Shown: positions 48,000-60,403 of the stretch, piece after piece
How the letters are laid out: every line of letters starts with the position of its first letter
How positions within the stretch are numbered: position 1 is the first letter of the stretch
Origin: Aldrovandia affinis
Lineage: Eukaryota > Chordata > Actinopteri > Notacanthiformes > Halosauridae
NCBI GenBank assembly: GCA_029706075.1
Contig: JAINUG010000047.1
Coordinates: forward strand, 5,701,830 to 5,765,829
Length of the DNA: 64,000 nucleotides
Reading direction: 5' to 3'
Program-made: the position numbers and the translations under genes
The notes under the pieces: model-generated
The model's database searches: none
What the model was told of the DNA's origin: nothing
What the model saw: the letters and a program-made list of their open reading frames with translations, nothing else

Positions 48000-49526
48000 A
48001 TGATTTGTTAATAATAATTTGATTAAATGAACTTGATAATTTCAATATCACAGAACTCATATGTGTAAACTTTGAAAGCAAGGTTATTTGCAACAGTGAC
48101 ATCACAAACACCCCAGAGATAAAATTATGCAGATGACATCAGCCTGCTCTTGAGTTCAGTATAGAGATAGACAAGAGAAGAATGATAGCCATAAAGCCTG
48201 GACTGTAAATAAACAGCAAATAAAACCTGAAGCATATGATCTCACAGAATAGTAATTCAATCATCATTAATGACTTGGCCATTGAAATAAAAGTAAGAGT
48301 TCAAGTACATGGGGAGCAGAGCAGCAATAGACCATGCCAAAGAGAAGGATACCTATACAAAATAAATAGGAGCAACCTTTTTGTCATGTTTTGTGAAAGA
48401 TCTTCCTCTGTCCAATGCTAGATGGACATTGCAAAGACACATCCGGCATAGCTCACATGCTGGACACCTTTCCAAACAAATGTCTACAAAGATCCTCAAA
48501 GTGTTCAGGCCAAGAAAATGTCAAAGAAAGGCCAGATAGAGTTAGCCTGGGTATGTGTGTGTCAAATGCATAATGCACCAAATGCATACAGTAATCAAGA
48601 CCTGTGTTCTGATGGGCAACATATGAAATAAAGGAAATTGGTCGACCAAAGGCAAAGATGGAGGAGAACAGTAGAGAAAGGATTGTAGACTGACAGCAAG
48701 GTTCTATTGTTGAAGCCTCATGTGCCACCTTAGGTACTATAGATTAAAACAAAAGGGCAACCACAGCCCCCATAAACAGCACTCCTAAATAACTGGTCTG
48801 ACGCTTCCTCTGAAGATAATAAGTTAATTAACAACATGAACTTGAAAGAATTGTTAATGGTAAGAAACTGAAATTGAACAGAAACTCCCAAGCACTACTT
48901 ATGCTGGAGTTGATCTGGAATCAGGAACTACCTACAAAAATTCAACAAAAAACACAGACCACCATTTTGAACTGCCTCAAGCCCGCACAGTATAGCTAGT
49001 GAGAATAAGGCATAAGCTGCCAATAAGTCCTTAATCAGTGCCTTGTGCTAAGCATTACAACATTAAATAAAGTGTGTCCTTATTTTTAAATGACCTTATG
49101 GACATTATAAGCACAGCATTCCAAGAGGGATTTCCAATGTTGTTTTCATGCACATAATATTCATTCAGCTCTCTGAATATTCTCTCTCACAACACACATT
49201 TTTCAATTTATTTTACTCCTTATTGTTCTATCCTTGCCAAAACAATGAAAAAGCAGTCACCTTGTTTCAAAACACACAATCCAAAAAGACAAACAATATT
49301 AACAACTTCTGGCCAAAGTGTGCTTTTGAATTCACTTCGCTTTTGGTTCACTGTGCAAAATTGAACACAAATAATAATACCATTGCTTACCAGAGTTATA
49401 GGTGTGATTCTTTGCTCAGTCTATGTTCAACACCTTGTTTACAGGAGCAGAAAGCAACCCACAGTCAGCTGTATTTAGCCAGACTGTGTGACCAGGATAC
49501 TATTTTTAACCTCTGTGATACTATTA
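48000..49526. other. AT-rich region with a decayed RT trace
   Basis: Near 48128 a plus-strand frame reads YADDISLLLSS, the RT active site of some LINE, then stops appear. Nothing else is identifiable up to the SINE at 49527. Confidence 0.4.
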
Positions 49527-49753
49527 CATTACAGGCATTTAGCAGACGCTCTTATCCAGAGCAACTTACACAGTTTCACATTTCTTTTACATACAATCCA
49601 TTTATACAGCTGGATATTTACTGAAGCAATTCAGGTTAAGTACCTTGCTCAAGGGTACAACAGCAGTGTCCCCACCTAGGATCGAACCTGCAACCTTTGC
49701 GTTACAAGCCCAGCTCCCTAACCATTATGTTAACACTGCTGCACTATTCCCTG
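49527..49753 (-). mobile_element. tRNA-derived SINE with L2-like tail
   Basis: On the minus strand: a tRNA-like head with GGTTAGGGAGCTGGGCTTGT and B box GGTTCGATCC, a body with CCTTGAGCAAGGTACTTAAC, and the tail GTAAGTTGCTCTGGATAAGA with GCGTCTGCTAAATG. A typical V-/HpaI-type fish SINE that borrows an L2 3' end. Confidence 0.87.
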
Positions 49754-51990
49754 TTTCACATTAGTCTGTGTCGCATGGGAGAAACTAATGCGACCCTTCT
49801 CTGTGAATGATAAATGATGCTTTTTTTCTTGACATGGGTCAATTTTGCACAATTCAGCATTATTTACTATACTATTGCAGTAATCACTAAGCAACTCATG
49901 TAAATGCAAGTATTGCACAGGAAGAAATGGAAATTATTTGTTAAATTAGTTTCATAGTTAGATATGTTAAATTATAGTTGACAAGGAAAGAAGGTGTTTT
50001 GCTGACATCTGTAAATACAACATAATAAAGTTTTGCATGGTATGAGAAAAAAATCTAAAATGTCCATCCCACAATGTTTAGGTGCCATGTGGAAGAATAT
50101 AAAATTACAGTACAATTTTTTTGTTGTCTGTGCATAAGATCACTTAAAAACATCAGTGTTAAAAAAAGATCCACAAATCCATTCCCATAATGTTAGATTT
50201 TACATTGGGTAATCAATCATTCTCTTTGCAGGCAGTGCAGTGGGTAGCGCTGTTCCTTAACAGATTCAGAACAGATTCCTGTTGGATTTGGCTCCGGCTG
50301 ACAGATACCCTTTGAAAGGATAACATGCTTAATGAAAACAGACGACAGCTGCGTGAATTTTCAAAATGCAACTTTGACACATCATTTTTGCATAACCATT
50401 GTGTTGGCTGGGTAGCAAAAGGTTGCTCTGTTTTGAGCACATGACGTAATTTCATCCAGAGCCATGTTAATGTCAGTAGGTTGTGTCATATATCTGTGGG
50501 TTACATGTGGGTGAGTATGTCATCTACAAACTATTGTATACCCATTCATCTTTTATTTATTCACTATGACTCACCAACATATCAGACTGGAATGTTTGTC
50601 TGTTTGTCCACAGTATTGCTGTGAATCATATGCAAAGGGCCATTGTGGAAACAACAAAAGGTCTGTGTTTCATCCAGTGGTATTGGATGCCAATGCCATT
50701 ACCCCTGAAAAATCAGATTTGTCTACAGGTATAAAATATGACACATATCATTCTGGCATCCCTCCCTTCCCTAGCTCAGCCAGGTGAAATCCTAGACCTG
50801 AAGCCCTAAATGGTTTCAGATGCGATTAACAAATGCAATTTAACAATAAAATGCATACTTTTGAGTATGAAAATAATTTGTACTGAAATTACATAAACAA
50901 ATACATATGGGCTTTATGGTCGGTGTTGCTGCCCATAGGGACTAAAGTGCCAAAGTGTTTGAAACACATCCCAATGTGCAATTGTATGCATAGCTAGGCT
51001 ACTTGATCGTCTGTTAAGAATCAATTGCTTTACAAAGGCACCCAGGCTTTTTTGCAACCAAAGGCTTCCATCTAATTTTTAGTCCACTTTGAAGGCAAAA
51101 GTGGCTAAAACAAATGTTTTGGTGCTGAAGAGCACAAATTATCCGGTAGTGGGTGTTATGTCTATGAGTCTATGTCCTGACTCATGATGACATAAATCAG
51201 GGTGCAGGAACTATGTCCCTTTAAATTAGATAGTTTTTTCACTCTTTTTCTCACCATTTTGGAATGACCAGTCACAACAGCAGGCCAATTCCATTGCTGC
51301 AATGTTCTCTGACTATTCGAGGCAGCACACACTAGCACACGTGTCCTCAGCTGCTGCTTCTTTTCACTCTGAATGTCTGAGGTGACACAGTTAGGTCATG
51401 TTCACACTTCCATTTTTATATGTGACAAAAGCATACCACTGCCATTGTTTTCAATGAGAGTATTGTGTTGGTGGACAGCAGAGACCAGCGCATGATAATG
51501 TGTTAAAACTATTTTCTGTTGTCCGCTAAAGAAGTTGAACTTTTGACAGAGTGCACTCTGACATAATAATGCATCAGCCAATAGGAAACAGTTTAGAGTG
51601 CGAGCTGGAATTCAGTGGCCGGGACGTAGCTACCTAGGAACTGCGAACACGCCTACATCAAACCAATAACGCATAACTATGCGTCAATGTGATGAATGCC
51701 CTAATCTTACTGCACTGGATGACTGCACAACTAAGGCAGCTGGTGCAGGTGTTGCAGGTGTCTAAGGCACTGGTACCTAACCATGCAGCAAAGTCACTAT
51801 TTGAGTGATGAGTAAAGTGATACCCTGTAGATAGAAACCTTACTTCGAGGTTCAATGCTATGGTTAATTTTGCATCAACCCACAGGAGTCTGGTTTTAAT
51901 TCAATGTCAATGTCAATGTTTAATATGATTACATCTAACCCTAGATTGAGGGCAAATTAATGCACTAAGAACAAATGTCTCAGTGGGATG
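49754..51990. other. no gene seen
   Basis: Mixed AT-rich DNA. No frame, exon or repeat family that I can defend. Confidence 0.45.
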
Positions 51991-51993
51991 ATT

Positions 51994-52012
51994 GATATAT
52001 ATATATATATAT
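51994..52012. repeat. (AT)n microsatellite
   Basis: Short AT run at the left edge of the solo LTR. Confidence 0.85.
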
Positions 52013-52014
52013 TC

Positions 52015-52563
52015 TGTGACATCATGAGAGGTTTCCCAGGGCAGGCTAGTGTGGGGCGGTGCAATATTTCTGAAAAACAGGCACAATGTAGACGGTTCCA
52101 AAATAAGTACAAGATTTATTTAAGCCAGCAGGGTATTAACAGGTAATTCTTCCTTCAGAATCATAATCCAAAATCCAACTGAAACATCCCAAAAGGAAAA
52201 AGGTTCTTCCAAAACTCAATAACATTCAAACAATGTCTCAACATAAAATGTCACTGTTCATCCTGCAATCAATCCTCTTCCATTAAACAGTTCTCAAATC
52301 CATAGGGTACTTTCCTTGTGTTGTTTGCCGAGCTCCTTCCAGTCATGTGCTCTGTCCCTCTGCTCCCCACTCTCTCTTTCTTTGTCCTGCGTGTGTGCTC
52401 TCTATACTGGCCTTGATTAGGTGGCCCAAGCCCCTACACCTGTTGGAGTCGTGATGCATTCTGGGAGCTGTAGTGTGTGCAATGGTGGCCATTTTGTGAA
52501 GTGTCCCACAATCAGTATGGGAATGTAGCACCCCTCTACTACACGTCCCCTTGTGATGCCACA
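52015..52563 (-). mobile_element. solo LTR, family 1 copy 2
   Basis: On the minus strand starts TGTGGCATCACAAGGGGACG and ends CATGATGTCACA, with AATAAA inside. It shares TGTGGCATCxCAAGGGG and length (549 bases) with the LTR at 35092-35630. It lies in an AT-rich target so the duplication is not clear. Confidence 0.62.
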
Positions 52564-52567
52564 ATAT

Positions 52568-52943
52568 ATATATAATAAACACCAAATAACAAATCCTAGC
52601 TTTTTGATGGAGTTCCCCTCTCAATACATTGTTTGGAACATTTGAGTGGTATTTGAACACTCTCAAGGTGTTGTAATGGTCATCCAAGAGATTCCTTTAT
52701 TTGTACAGTGAATGTTTTTAATGTATACCATCATAATAACTATTCCCTATGTTCCAGTGCTCTTTCACAACAAAACTGATGACACCTTAAAACAAAGGTC
52801 CCTCAGAGATCAAATATAACAAAATGAGGTTTCATACCATAATGGTTTAATTTAATAAAGGGATGATTTTCTTACCTCAAACCAATTCTGTCAAAATAAA
52901 CAAAGTTGCAGCCGTGGCCGTAACAGTACCCCCCACCCCCAAA
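52568..52943. other. no gene seen
   Basis: AT-rich, nothing recognised. Confidence 0.5.
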
Positions 52944-53775
52944 TATCAATCAATCAATCAAGTTTATTTATATAGCACAGTTTCATACAAATAAATGCAA
53001 TTCAAAGTGCTTTACAACAATTAACAATGCATAGATAAAAGAGAAAATGCAGTAAAATAACAGACAATTAATTACAATTACAAATATTTATAGAGACAAT
53101 AAAAGAGGCAAAAAAATCTATTTAGAATAAATAAAATAAAATTCAATTAATAAGTAATGGTAGTGGCCCTTATTATCAATTTAAGATAAATAAAACTGGC
53201 TGGTCTTAAATAAAAATACAGTCAAATGCAGTACAAATGTAATTGCAATTGTTTCAGTCAAAGGTCCGTGAAAAGAGCAGAGTTTTCAGTCCAGATTTAA
53301 ATGAAGCATGTCATAAGGTTGGTTCCAGCTATGGGTAGCGTAAAAACGAAAGGCTGCCTCGCCATTTTTTTTTTGTGACCTTAGGCACAATGAGCTGATC
53401 CGAACCCAGAGATCTAAGTGATCTGTTTGGTTCATACGGCCTGAACATTTCCAAGATATATTTTGGTCCCAAGCCGTTGAGTGATTTATAAAGTATTAGC
53501 ATCACTTTGAAATCTATTCTATAGCGGACTGGGAGCCAGTGTAACGATTTAAGGATTGGAGTGATGTGTGCACTTCTTTTAGTCCTTGTAAGAAGCCTGG
53601 TAGCAGCATTTTGAATGAGTTGAAGCTGTTTAATAGATTTTTTTGAGAGACCGGTAAAGAGAGCATTACAGTAATCAACCCTACTTTAAATGAAAGCATG
53701 AATAAGGGTTTCTAGGTCTTGTTTAGAGATAAAGCCTCTGACTCTTGCCATGTTCTTAAGATGCCAAGATTTTCT
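52944..53775 (-). mobile_element. 3' end of a second CR1/L2/Rex-type LINE
   Basis: Left end is a CAAT microsatellite and AAGTTTATTTATATAGCAC, the LINE 3' tail. Minus-strand frames from 53260 to 53760 give an RT C-terminal domain with RSAHITPILKSLHWLPVRYR and IDFKVMLILYKSLNGLGPKY. Same architecture as copies A-C but a different family. Confidence 0.8.
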
Positions 53776-53971
53776 ACATAGACTACACCAGGAAAATCCA
53801 TTTCACGTCACATACCTCATAATGAAATGACATCTTTCAGGCAAACCTCAGCAGCGCAGATGTTCAAACCAAGTACATAATATTGAGCAAACATTCTCCA
53901 TATGTTTTACCATAAGAAATACATTTGTTAATATGAAACTCAAAATTTTAAAGCAAGCAAATTCATGAATA

Positions 53972-54672
53972 TGTTACGACTGATACTGATTGGACCCAAA
54001 CACAGACACAGACACTGAGGATGAGGTAAAGTAGGGTATTTATTATACACAGGGACTGGCGCAGGGAATCAATGGTGAGGGCAGACAAAGGAGGCAGGTA
54101 GAACAGGCAGGGAAGTGGGCAGTCGGGCAGGACAGCAGGCAAGCAGAGAAGCGGGCAGGCTGGTCCGTGGGCAGGTAGACGGCAGACCGGCAGGTAATCG
54201 ATGATGCCTGGAGGCAGGCGGAACAGGCAGGGAAGAGGGCAGGCAGGCAGGATGGCAAGCGAGTAGACAAGCAAACAGGCAGGCGAGAAGTGAACCTGAG
54301 CACGGGGAAAATGAAAACACATATAACTGACTAAGAATACATACACGGAAGCAAACTCGTGGTTAAAGAGAAGTTTAAAGTCATGTAGCTACTACAGAAG
54401 CAGAGACAACGATCTGACGGTGAGTGGATGAGAAACCGGGGTTGATATACACTGCAGGGCTGATGATAATTGATGACAGGTGAGTAGGCAGCGCAGGTGT
54501 TGTAGATCCATGTAATCAGGAGGGAGCCGGAGAATGCAGAGGAGGAAAGCCGCGCCCACATCACACACGCACAAACACGAAACTGACAGGGAGAACAGGA
54601 ACACAAGGAAAAGGGAAGGGAAAACGCAAGGAAACATAAAAAATAAACAAAGTTGCAGCCGTGGCCGTAACA
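53972..54672 (-). repeat. 3' LTR of the chromodomain Gypsy element
   Basis: Starts TGTTACGGCCACGGCTG at 54672 and ends CAGTCGTAACA at 53972, with ATAATAAATACC as poly(A) signal. It contains degenerate GGCAGG repeats with two roughly 120-base units (about 54060-54300). Confidence 0.9.
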
Positions 54673-54684
54673 GTACCCCCCCCC

Positions 54685-55495
54685 TCAACAGTTGACTCCA
54701 GGCAACCCACCAGGCCTGTCGGGATGCTCCCGATGAAAATCCCGGATGAGGGAGGGATCCAGAATGAGGCGCCGGGACACCCAGCTGCGTTCTTCCGGGC
54801 CGTAACCTTCTCAGTCAACCAGATACTGAGAACCCCGACCATGACTGCACATATCCAGCAGCCGCCAAACGGTGTAAGCCAGGTGGCCATCAACGACCCG
54901 GACGGGTGGAGGGGGAATGACCGGAGGGCACAGAGGACTGGAGGAAACAGGTTTTAATAGGGAGACATGGAAAGTGGGGTGAATCTTCATGTGGGGTGGA
55001 AGTTTAAGTTTGATGGCAGATGGGTTGATGATCGAGTCAATTTAGAATGGACCGATGTAACGGGGTGTGAGTTTTTTGGATTCTGTTTCCAGGGGGAGAT
55101 CTTTGGAGGAGAGCCAAACCTTCTGACCAGGTTGGTAGTCGGGTGCTGGAGTACGGTAACGGCAACGACGGAGATGGGCCTGGACCAAGGGCACTGCAAG
55201 TTCCTCCTCCTGGGCTGGAAACAGGGGTGATTGGTAACCCAGGGAACACTCGAAAGGAGAAAATCCAGTGGCTGCGCAGGACAGGGAGTTATGGGCGTAT
55301 TCCACCCATGGGAGTTGCGTGCTCCAGGAGGAAGGGTTGTTGGGGGCTACGCAACGGAGCGCCACTCCTAGGTCCTGGTTAGCCTTGGTTTGCCCGTTAG
55401 TCTGAGGGTGATAACCGGAGGAGACTCACCGAGGCTCCGAGGGCTTGACAGAAGGCCTTCCAGACCTGGGAGATGAACTGAGGTCCCCGGTCGGA
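54685..55495 (-). pseudogene. integrase C-terminus and chromodomain
   Basis: [20 protein letters not shown] and [19 protein letters not shown], then LTPRYIGPF (GPY/F module), [16 protein letters not shown], and a chromodomain with QYLVD, a TGA in place of Trp, and [10 protein letters not shown]. Ends TGA at 54685-54687. The chromodomain is thought to guide insertion into heterochromatin. Confidence 0.88.
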
Positions 55496-56210
55496 GACTA
55501 AATCAAATCAAATCAAATCAAGTTTATTTGTATAGCGCTTTTCACAACAGAATTGTCACAAAACGCTTAACAGAGGGGGAACCCAGGCCTAGACCCCCAC
55601 AAAAGCAAGCCTAACGGCAACAGTGGCAAGGAAAAACTCCCTAGGTAGGGAGAAACCTTGGGAGGAACCAGACTAAAAAGGGGGGGAGCCCATCCTCTTC
55701 TGGCCGGCACAGGGTATGTCCAAAAAAGACCATGTCATGGTCAGTCCAAGGTTAGTCTGAGTTAGGTAGTCAGCGGGGGGCTAAACCACGCGGAGAGGGT
55801 CCAGATCCAGGAACTGGGGTTGGTGTGGGGGTGAGGGTTGATGGGGCAGCTCACACTTCTCGCAGGATCTAGGGCTCGGGGGCAGGTGCCCCCGAGTCAG
55901 AGGCCGAGGCAGAGAAGAGAACATGCAGTCAGAAAAAAAGCAGTGCTATAGCCAGTAGCATTATGTAAGAGCAGGGGAGCACAAGCATAGGAAATATACA
56001 GTTAGCCCCAACAGGTGTAAGCTATGGCAGCATACCTATTAGGAGAGGGACAGAGAAAACACGCAGCCATGTGAGAGTTCCAAACAATCCACACCTGATC
56101 AAGGATAACCAGCATAACAGTGGTGGTAACACATTGAGGAGGTGACAGTATGGAAAGTTTCTCACTCCATAAGACACTAAGGCACGGCCTTCTCCATCTC
56201 TCCACCTAGA

Positions 56211-59200
56211 CTATGTTTGGCAGTAAGCTAGGCTGAAAAGATATGTTTTTAATCTACACTTAAAAATTGAAACTGTGTCCGAATCCCTAACATGCCTTGG
56301 TAAACCGTTCCACAACAGAGGAGCTCTAAAAGAGAAGGCTCTACCACCAGCTGTGCTCTTCAAAATTCTAGGGAGTAATAGATGGCCGGCTTCTTGTGAA
56401 CGAAGCAGTCGTGTCGGCTTATAGGGGCCAATCATTTCGGTCAGATATAAAGGTGCAAGTCCGTTTACTGCTTTAAAAGTTAGCAACAGTACTTTATAAT
56501 CAGCCTGATATTTAATAGGAAGCCAATGTAGTGATGCTAACACTGGAGTAATGTGCTCATACTTTTTGGATCTAGTCAAAATACGTGCCGCTGTATTCTG
56601 TACTAGTTGAAGACTCTTTAGAGAGCTACTAGAGGAGCCGGATAATAAGGCATTACAATAGTCTAGCCTCGATGCAACAAAAGCATGCATCAAGGTTTTA
56701 GCATCCTCTAATGACAGAAAGTGCCGAATTTTAGCTATGTTTCTTAGGTGAAAGAAAGCTACTCTGGAAGTGTTTTTAATATGAGTGTCAAATGTAAGGT
56801 CCTGATCAATAATAAAACCAAGGTTCTTAACCATAATACTTGATGTAACTATGCAATCACCTGCATTTAACTGAAGATCCAACTTGTTCCTTAATTTTTG
56901 GGGCCCAAAACCATCATCTCTGTTTTATCTGAATTTAAAAGCAGGAAATTTACTGTCATCCAGTTCTTTATATCAGAGATACAAGCCTCTAATTGAGTGA
57001 GTTTAAGTGTTTCACCTGGTTTCATTGATATGTACAGCTGTGTATCATCGGCATAGCAATGGAAATTTACACCATGTTTACGAATAACATTACCGAGTGG
57101 TAGCAAGTATAATGAGAACAGTAATGGTCCCAGCACTGAGCCTTGTGGAATACCATATTTAACCTGAGAGTAGTCAGAGAACTCTTGATCTAATTGCACA
57201 AATTGAAACCGGTCTAATAAGTATGATTTAAACCATGAGAGTGCCCGTCCACGCAAACCAACCAGGTTTTCTAGCCTATGAAGGAGAATCTGGTGGTCAA
57301 TAGTGTCAAAAGCAGCACTTATGTCAAGGAGCACTAGAATAGAAACACAACCAGTGTCCAATGCTAACAGTAAGTCATTTACAACTTTAATAAGTGCTGT
57401 CTCAGTGCTATGGTTTGGTCTAAAACCTGATTGTAATGTTTCATATAGATTATTCGTTTTTAGGAAAGCAGTTAATTGTTGAGCTACAGATTTTTCTAAA
57501 TTTTTTGACAAAAAGGGCAGATTTGAAATGGGCCTATAGTTCTTCAGATTAACAGGATCAAGATTTGGTTTCTTTAGAAGAGGCTTGATTACTGCTACTT
57601 TTAAAGACCTAGGTACGCAACCCAATAATAGGGATGTATTTATGATATCTAACATGGGCTGGCCTAGCACAGGCAAAAGCTCTTTAATAAGCTTTGTTGG
57701 TATGGGGTCTAACAGACATGTAGATGATTTGGAGGACATAACCAGTTTACTGAATTTGTCCAGATCCAAGGGAGTGAAAAACTCAAGGGTCTCTACGCAA
57801 CCCTGCTCCTGATAGCCCTGTGCTATCTCGGCAGTTGGAGTGCTAGATATTGAGTCATTTTCATAATTTGTTCTCTGATTGTCTCAATCTTATCAGTAAA
57901 CGAGTTCATAAAGTCATTTGAATTATAGTTAGAAGGATAACTGATGGAAACTGAAGACTGTTTTTTTGTCAGTTTAGCTACCGTGTTAAATAGAAATCTT
58001 GGGTTGTTTTTATTCTGGTCAATTAGTTTCGAGAAGTACGATGACCTAGCTGTAGTAAGAGCGTGCTTGTATTCGATGAGGCTGTCCTTCCAAGCAGAGC
58101 GAAAAACCTCTAAATTGGTAGAGCGCCATCTGCGTTCTAATTTTCTGGAAACTTGTTTAAGGGCACGGGTATGGTCGGTAAACCAGGGTGCAAGTTTCTT
58201 CTCACTGCATTTTTTTCTCTTGAGGGGTGCGACCGCATCAAGTGTATTCCGTAAAATGTGATTTAACGCATCAGTTTGATGATCAATTGACAAAAGGCTA
58301 TTTGGGTCCTGACTTGATACTAAGGATTCGGGAAGTAAGTTTATAAATTTTGAAGCCGTCAATGAATTTATAGAGCGGCTGGAATAGTATTTAGGTTCCG
58401 ATTTAATAGGAATATTTACCTGAATTTCAAAAGAAATCAAAAAGTGATCCGATAGTACAGGATTATGGGGAGACACAATGATATTCTCGACATCGATACC
58501 ATAGGATAAGACTAAATCTAAGGTATGATTGTGGCGGTGGGTTGGTTCAGATATATTTTGAACAAAACCGACAGAGTCAATAATAGCTGCAAAAGCCAGT
58601 CCTAAAGGGTCACTGTCATTATCAACATGTATGTTGAAATCTCCAACAATCACAACTTTATCCGCCATAGTTGCCAAGCTTGATAAAAACTCTGCAAACT
58701 CGGAGAGAAAACAGTATACGGTCCAGGTGGTCTATAAATAGTTATTAAGAGGAAGGATTGCACTGAGGTAACTAGATCTTTTGACCGTCCAGAAAGCATA
58801 GAAAGCGATTCAAAAGAGGAGAACTTATCCCCACATTTAGGTGTAAAACTAAATTTTGTCGAAAAAATCACAGCAACACCGCCCCCTCTACCGGACAGAC
58901 GCGGCGCTTGGCAGCTGGCATAACCATCGGGAGATGCCTCATTAAGTGCACTGTATTCGTCAGGCCTAAGCCAGGTTTCAGTGAAACTAATCAGGTCAAA
59001 ACTATGGTCGGTGATTAGTTCGTTCACAAGAACTGCCTTGGGGGAAAGTGATCTAACATTTAACAATCCACATTTAAGATGCGTCTTACTACAGGCAACA
59101 CTTACTGCAGGCTGAGAGGTTTTAATATAAATAAGATTGTGTACACAAATGCCACGACAGCCAGTGTGCTCAGATAGCTTTTTACTTCTAAAACCATTTC

Positions 59201-59243
59201 CAAAACGAGGGACAGACACAGTCTCAATAGCTAAGCTAGTCAC
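56211..59243 (-). pseudogene. ORF2 of LINE copy C: endonuclease and reverse transcriptase
   Basis: The endonuclease frame has SFTETWLRPDEY, SGRGGGVAVIFS and ITIYRPPGPY, then after a frameshift near 58670 GDFNIHVDNDSDPLG and SDHFLISFE. After another near 57800, the reverse transcriptase has [55 protein letters not shown] and [11 protein letters not shown] third frameshift near 56885 leads to the C-terminal domain ([25 protein letters not shown]). Nicks target DNA and copies its RNA there in the active state. Confidence 0.93.
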
Positions 59244-59312
59244 GGGTTTTTGGAAGCTAGCAGACAGTGGTTTAGGACCAGAAGTCTGCTGCCTGGCTAG
59301 CGCTCTGAGAGG

Positions 59313-60176
59313 TCATAAACTTTGCGAATTTATACTACGGGATAATGTTCTAGATAATAGAAGAGAACCTCTCCAGTTCGGGTGGAGTCCGTCTCTCTTC
59401 AGTAAGCCAGGCTTTCCCCAAAAAGTAGGCCAATTGTCTATGAAGCCCAAGTCGTTGTCAGTACACCAGTTAGCCATCCAGCGATTTAGCAACGTGAGTC
59501 TACTGTAGACTTCGTCACTCCTACGGGTAGGGATAGGGCCAGAGATAATTACTTCCCGACTGAGTGTTTTAGCGAGCTTACACACCGAAACAAAATTATT
59601 TTTAGTGATCTCCGACTGGTCGGACATCGTTGGTGCCAGCGTGGATAATAATTTTAGAATATTTACGATTATTCTTAGCTAGCACCTTTAAGTTTGCCTC
59701 CACGTCGGTAGCTCTGGCCCCAGGCAAACATTGGACTATGGTCGCTGGTGACTCTATCCTCACGTCTCGTAAAATGGAATCGCCAATTATCAGAGCTTTC
59801 TCAGTAGGTGTATTACTGAGTGGGGAAAACGATTCGAAACGTGAGTTAGGTGTATGACCTCCTTGGGACGGCGACTATGCCTCCCTCGAACCGTGACAAA
59901 AGCGCCTTGCTGCGAAGGCTCTGCTGGGGGAATAGCACTAATGTCTAGGCTATTTAAACTCCCTGGTGCGTCCAGCGCCAACAGAAAAGACTCTATGTAA
60001 CTCTCTCCTTCCTGAATCTGGCGAAGCGTCCGGATGCGGTCCTCAAGCTCAACTATTTTCTGCGCCAATTCTAAATTAAGTTCACACTTCCTACAAATAC
60101 CAGTTACGTTAAACTTGGCGTCAGAACTAACACTAAACATATTGCACTCCAAGCAGGAAACAAGGGAGGAAGCCAT
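59313..60176 (-). pseudogene. ORF1 of LINE copy C: zinc ribbon, coiled coil, SGNH esterase
   Basis: MASSLVSCLECNMF and ICRKCELN give a CxxC...CxxC finger (residues 8-36). A coiled coil LAQKIVELEDRIRTLRQI follows. After a frameshift comes an SGNH/GDSL hydrolase: IIGDSI (block I), IIIHAGTND (block III), and DGLHPN (block V). A five-base deletion relative to copy B shifts the frame just after GTND. Esterase-bearing ORF1 proteins are known from CR1 and L2 elements; the enzyme's role in retrotransposition is not established. Confidence 0.86.
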
Positions 60177-60403
60177 GGTCGAATTCCTTACCGTAATGTT
60201 TTCTTGGGTGTCGAACAGAAAACCACGGTGCTCGAGTCCCGTATAGGTTGGTTAGTTAGGAATAACCGAAAAAGATTAAAAAATAGAAAAGAGTTTTGTA
60301 TCCAAATCAGTATAAAAGTGTAGAAAATGCGGGCAGCGAAAACCTGAAGCAGCAGTTACTACAGCGCGCGTCGCGTTCAAAATGGAAACAGGAAACAGGA
60401 CTA

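Larger units (their letters stand above)
55496..60403 (-). mobile_element. CR1/L2-group LINE, copy C, full length
   Basis: Body 55501-60398 (4898 bases) between identical GACTA duplications. Minus strand: 5' UTR about 60398-60177, ORF1 60176-59313, ORF2 59243-56211, 3' UTR 56210-55501 ending ATAAACTTGATTTGATTTG with a GATTT microsatellite. Inserted in the integrase core of the chromodomain Gypsy element. A few frameshifts only, so relatively young. Confidence 0.95.

Noticed and set aside
49148..49624. 158-codon plus-strand open frame
   Set aside because: Low-complexity, no family match, and its end overlaps a minus-strand SINE. Chance ORF.
54043..54346. Overlapping Cys/Pro/Leu-rich minus-strand frames
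   Set aside because: They arise from the degenerate GGCAGG repeats inside the LTR, not from a gene.
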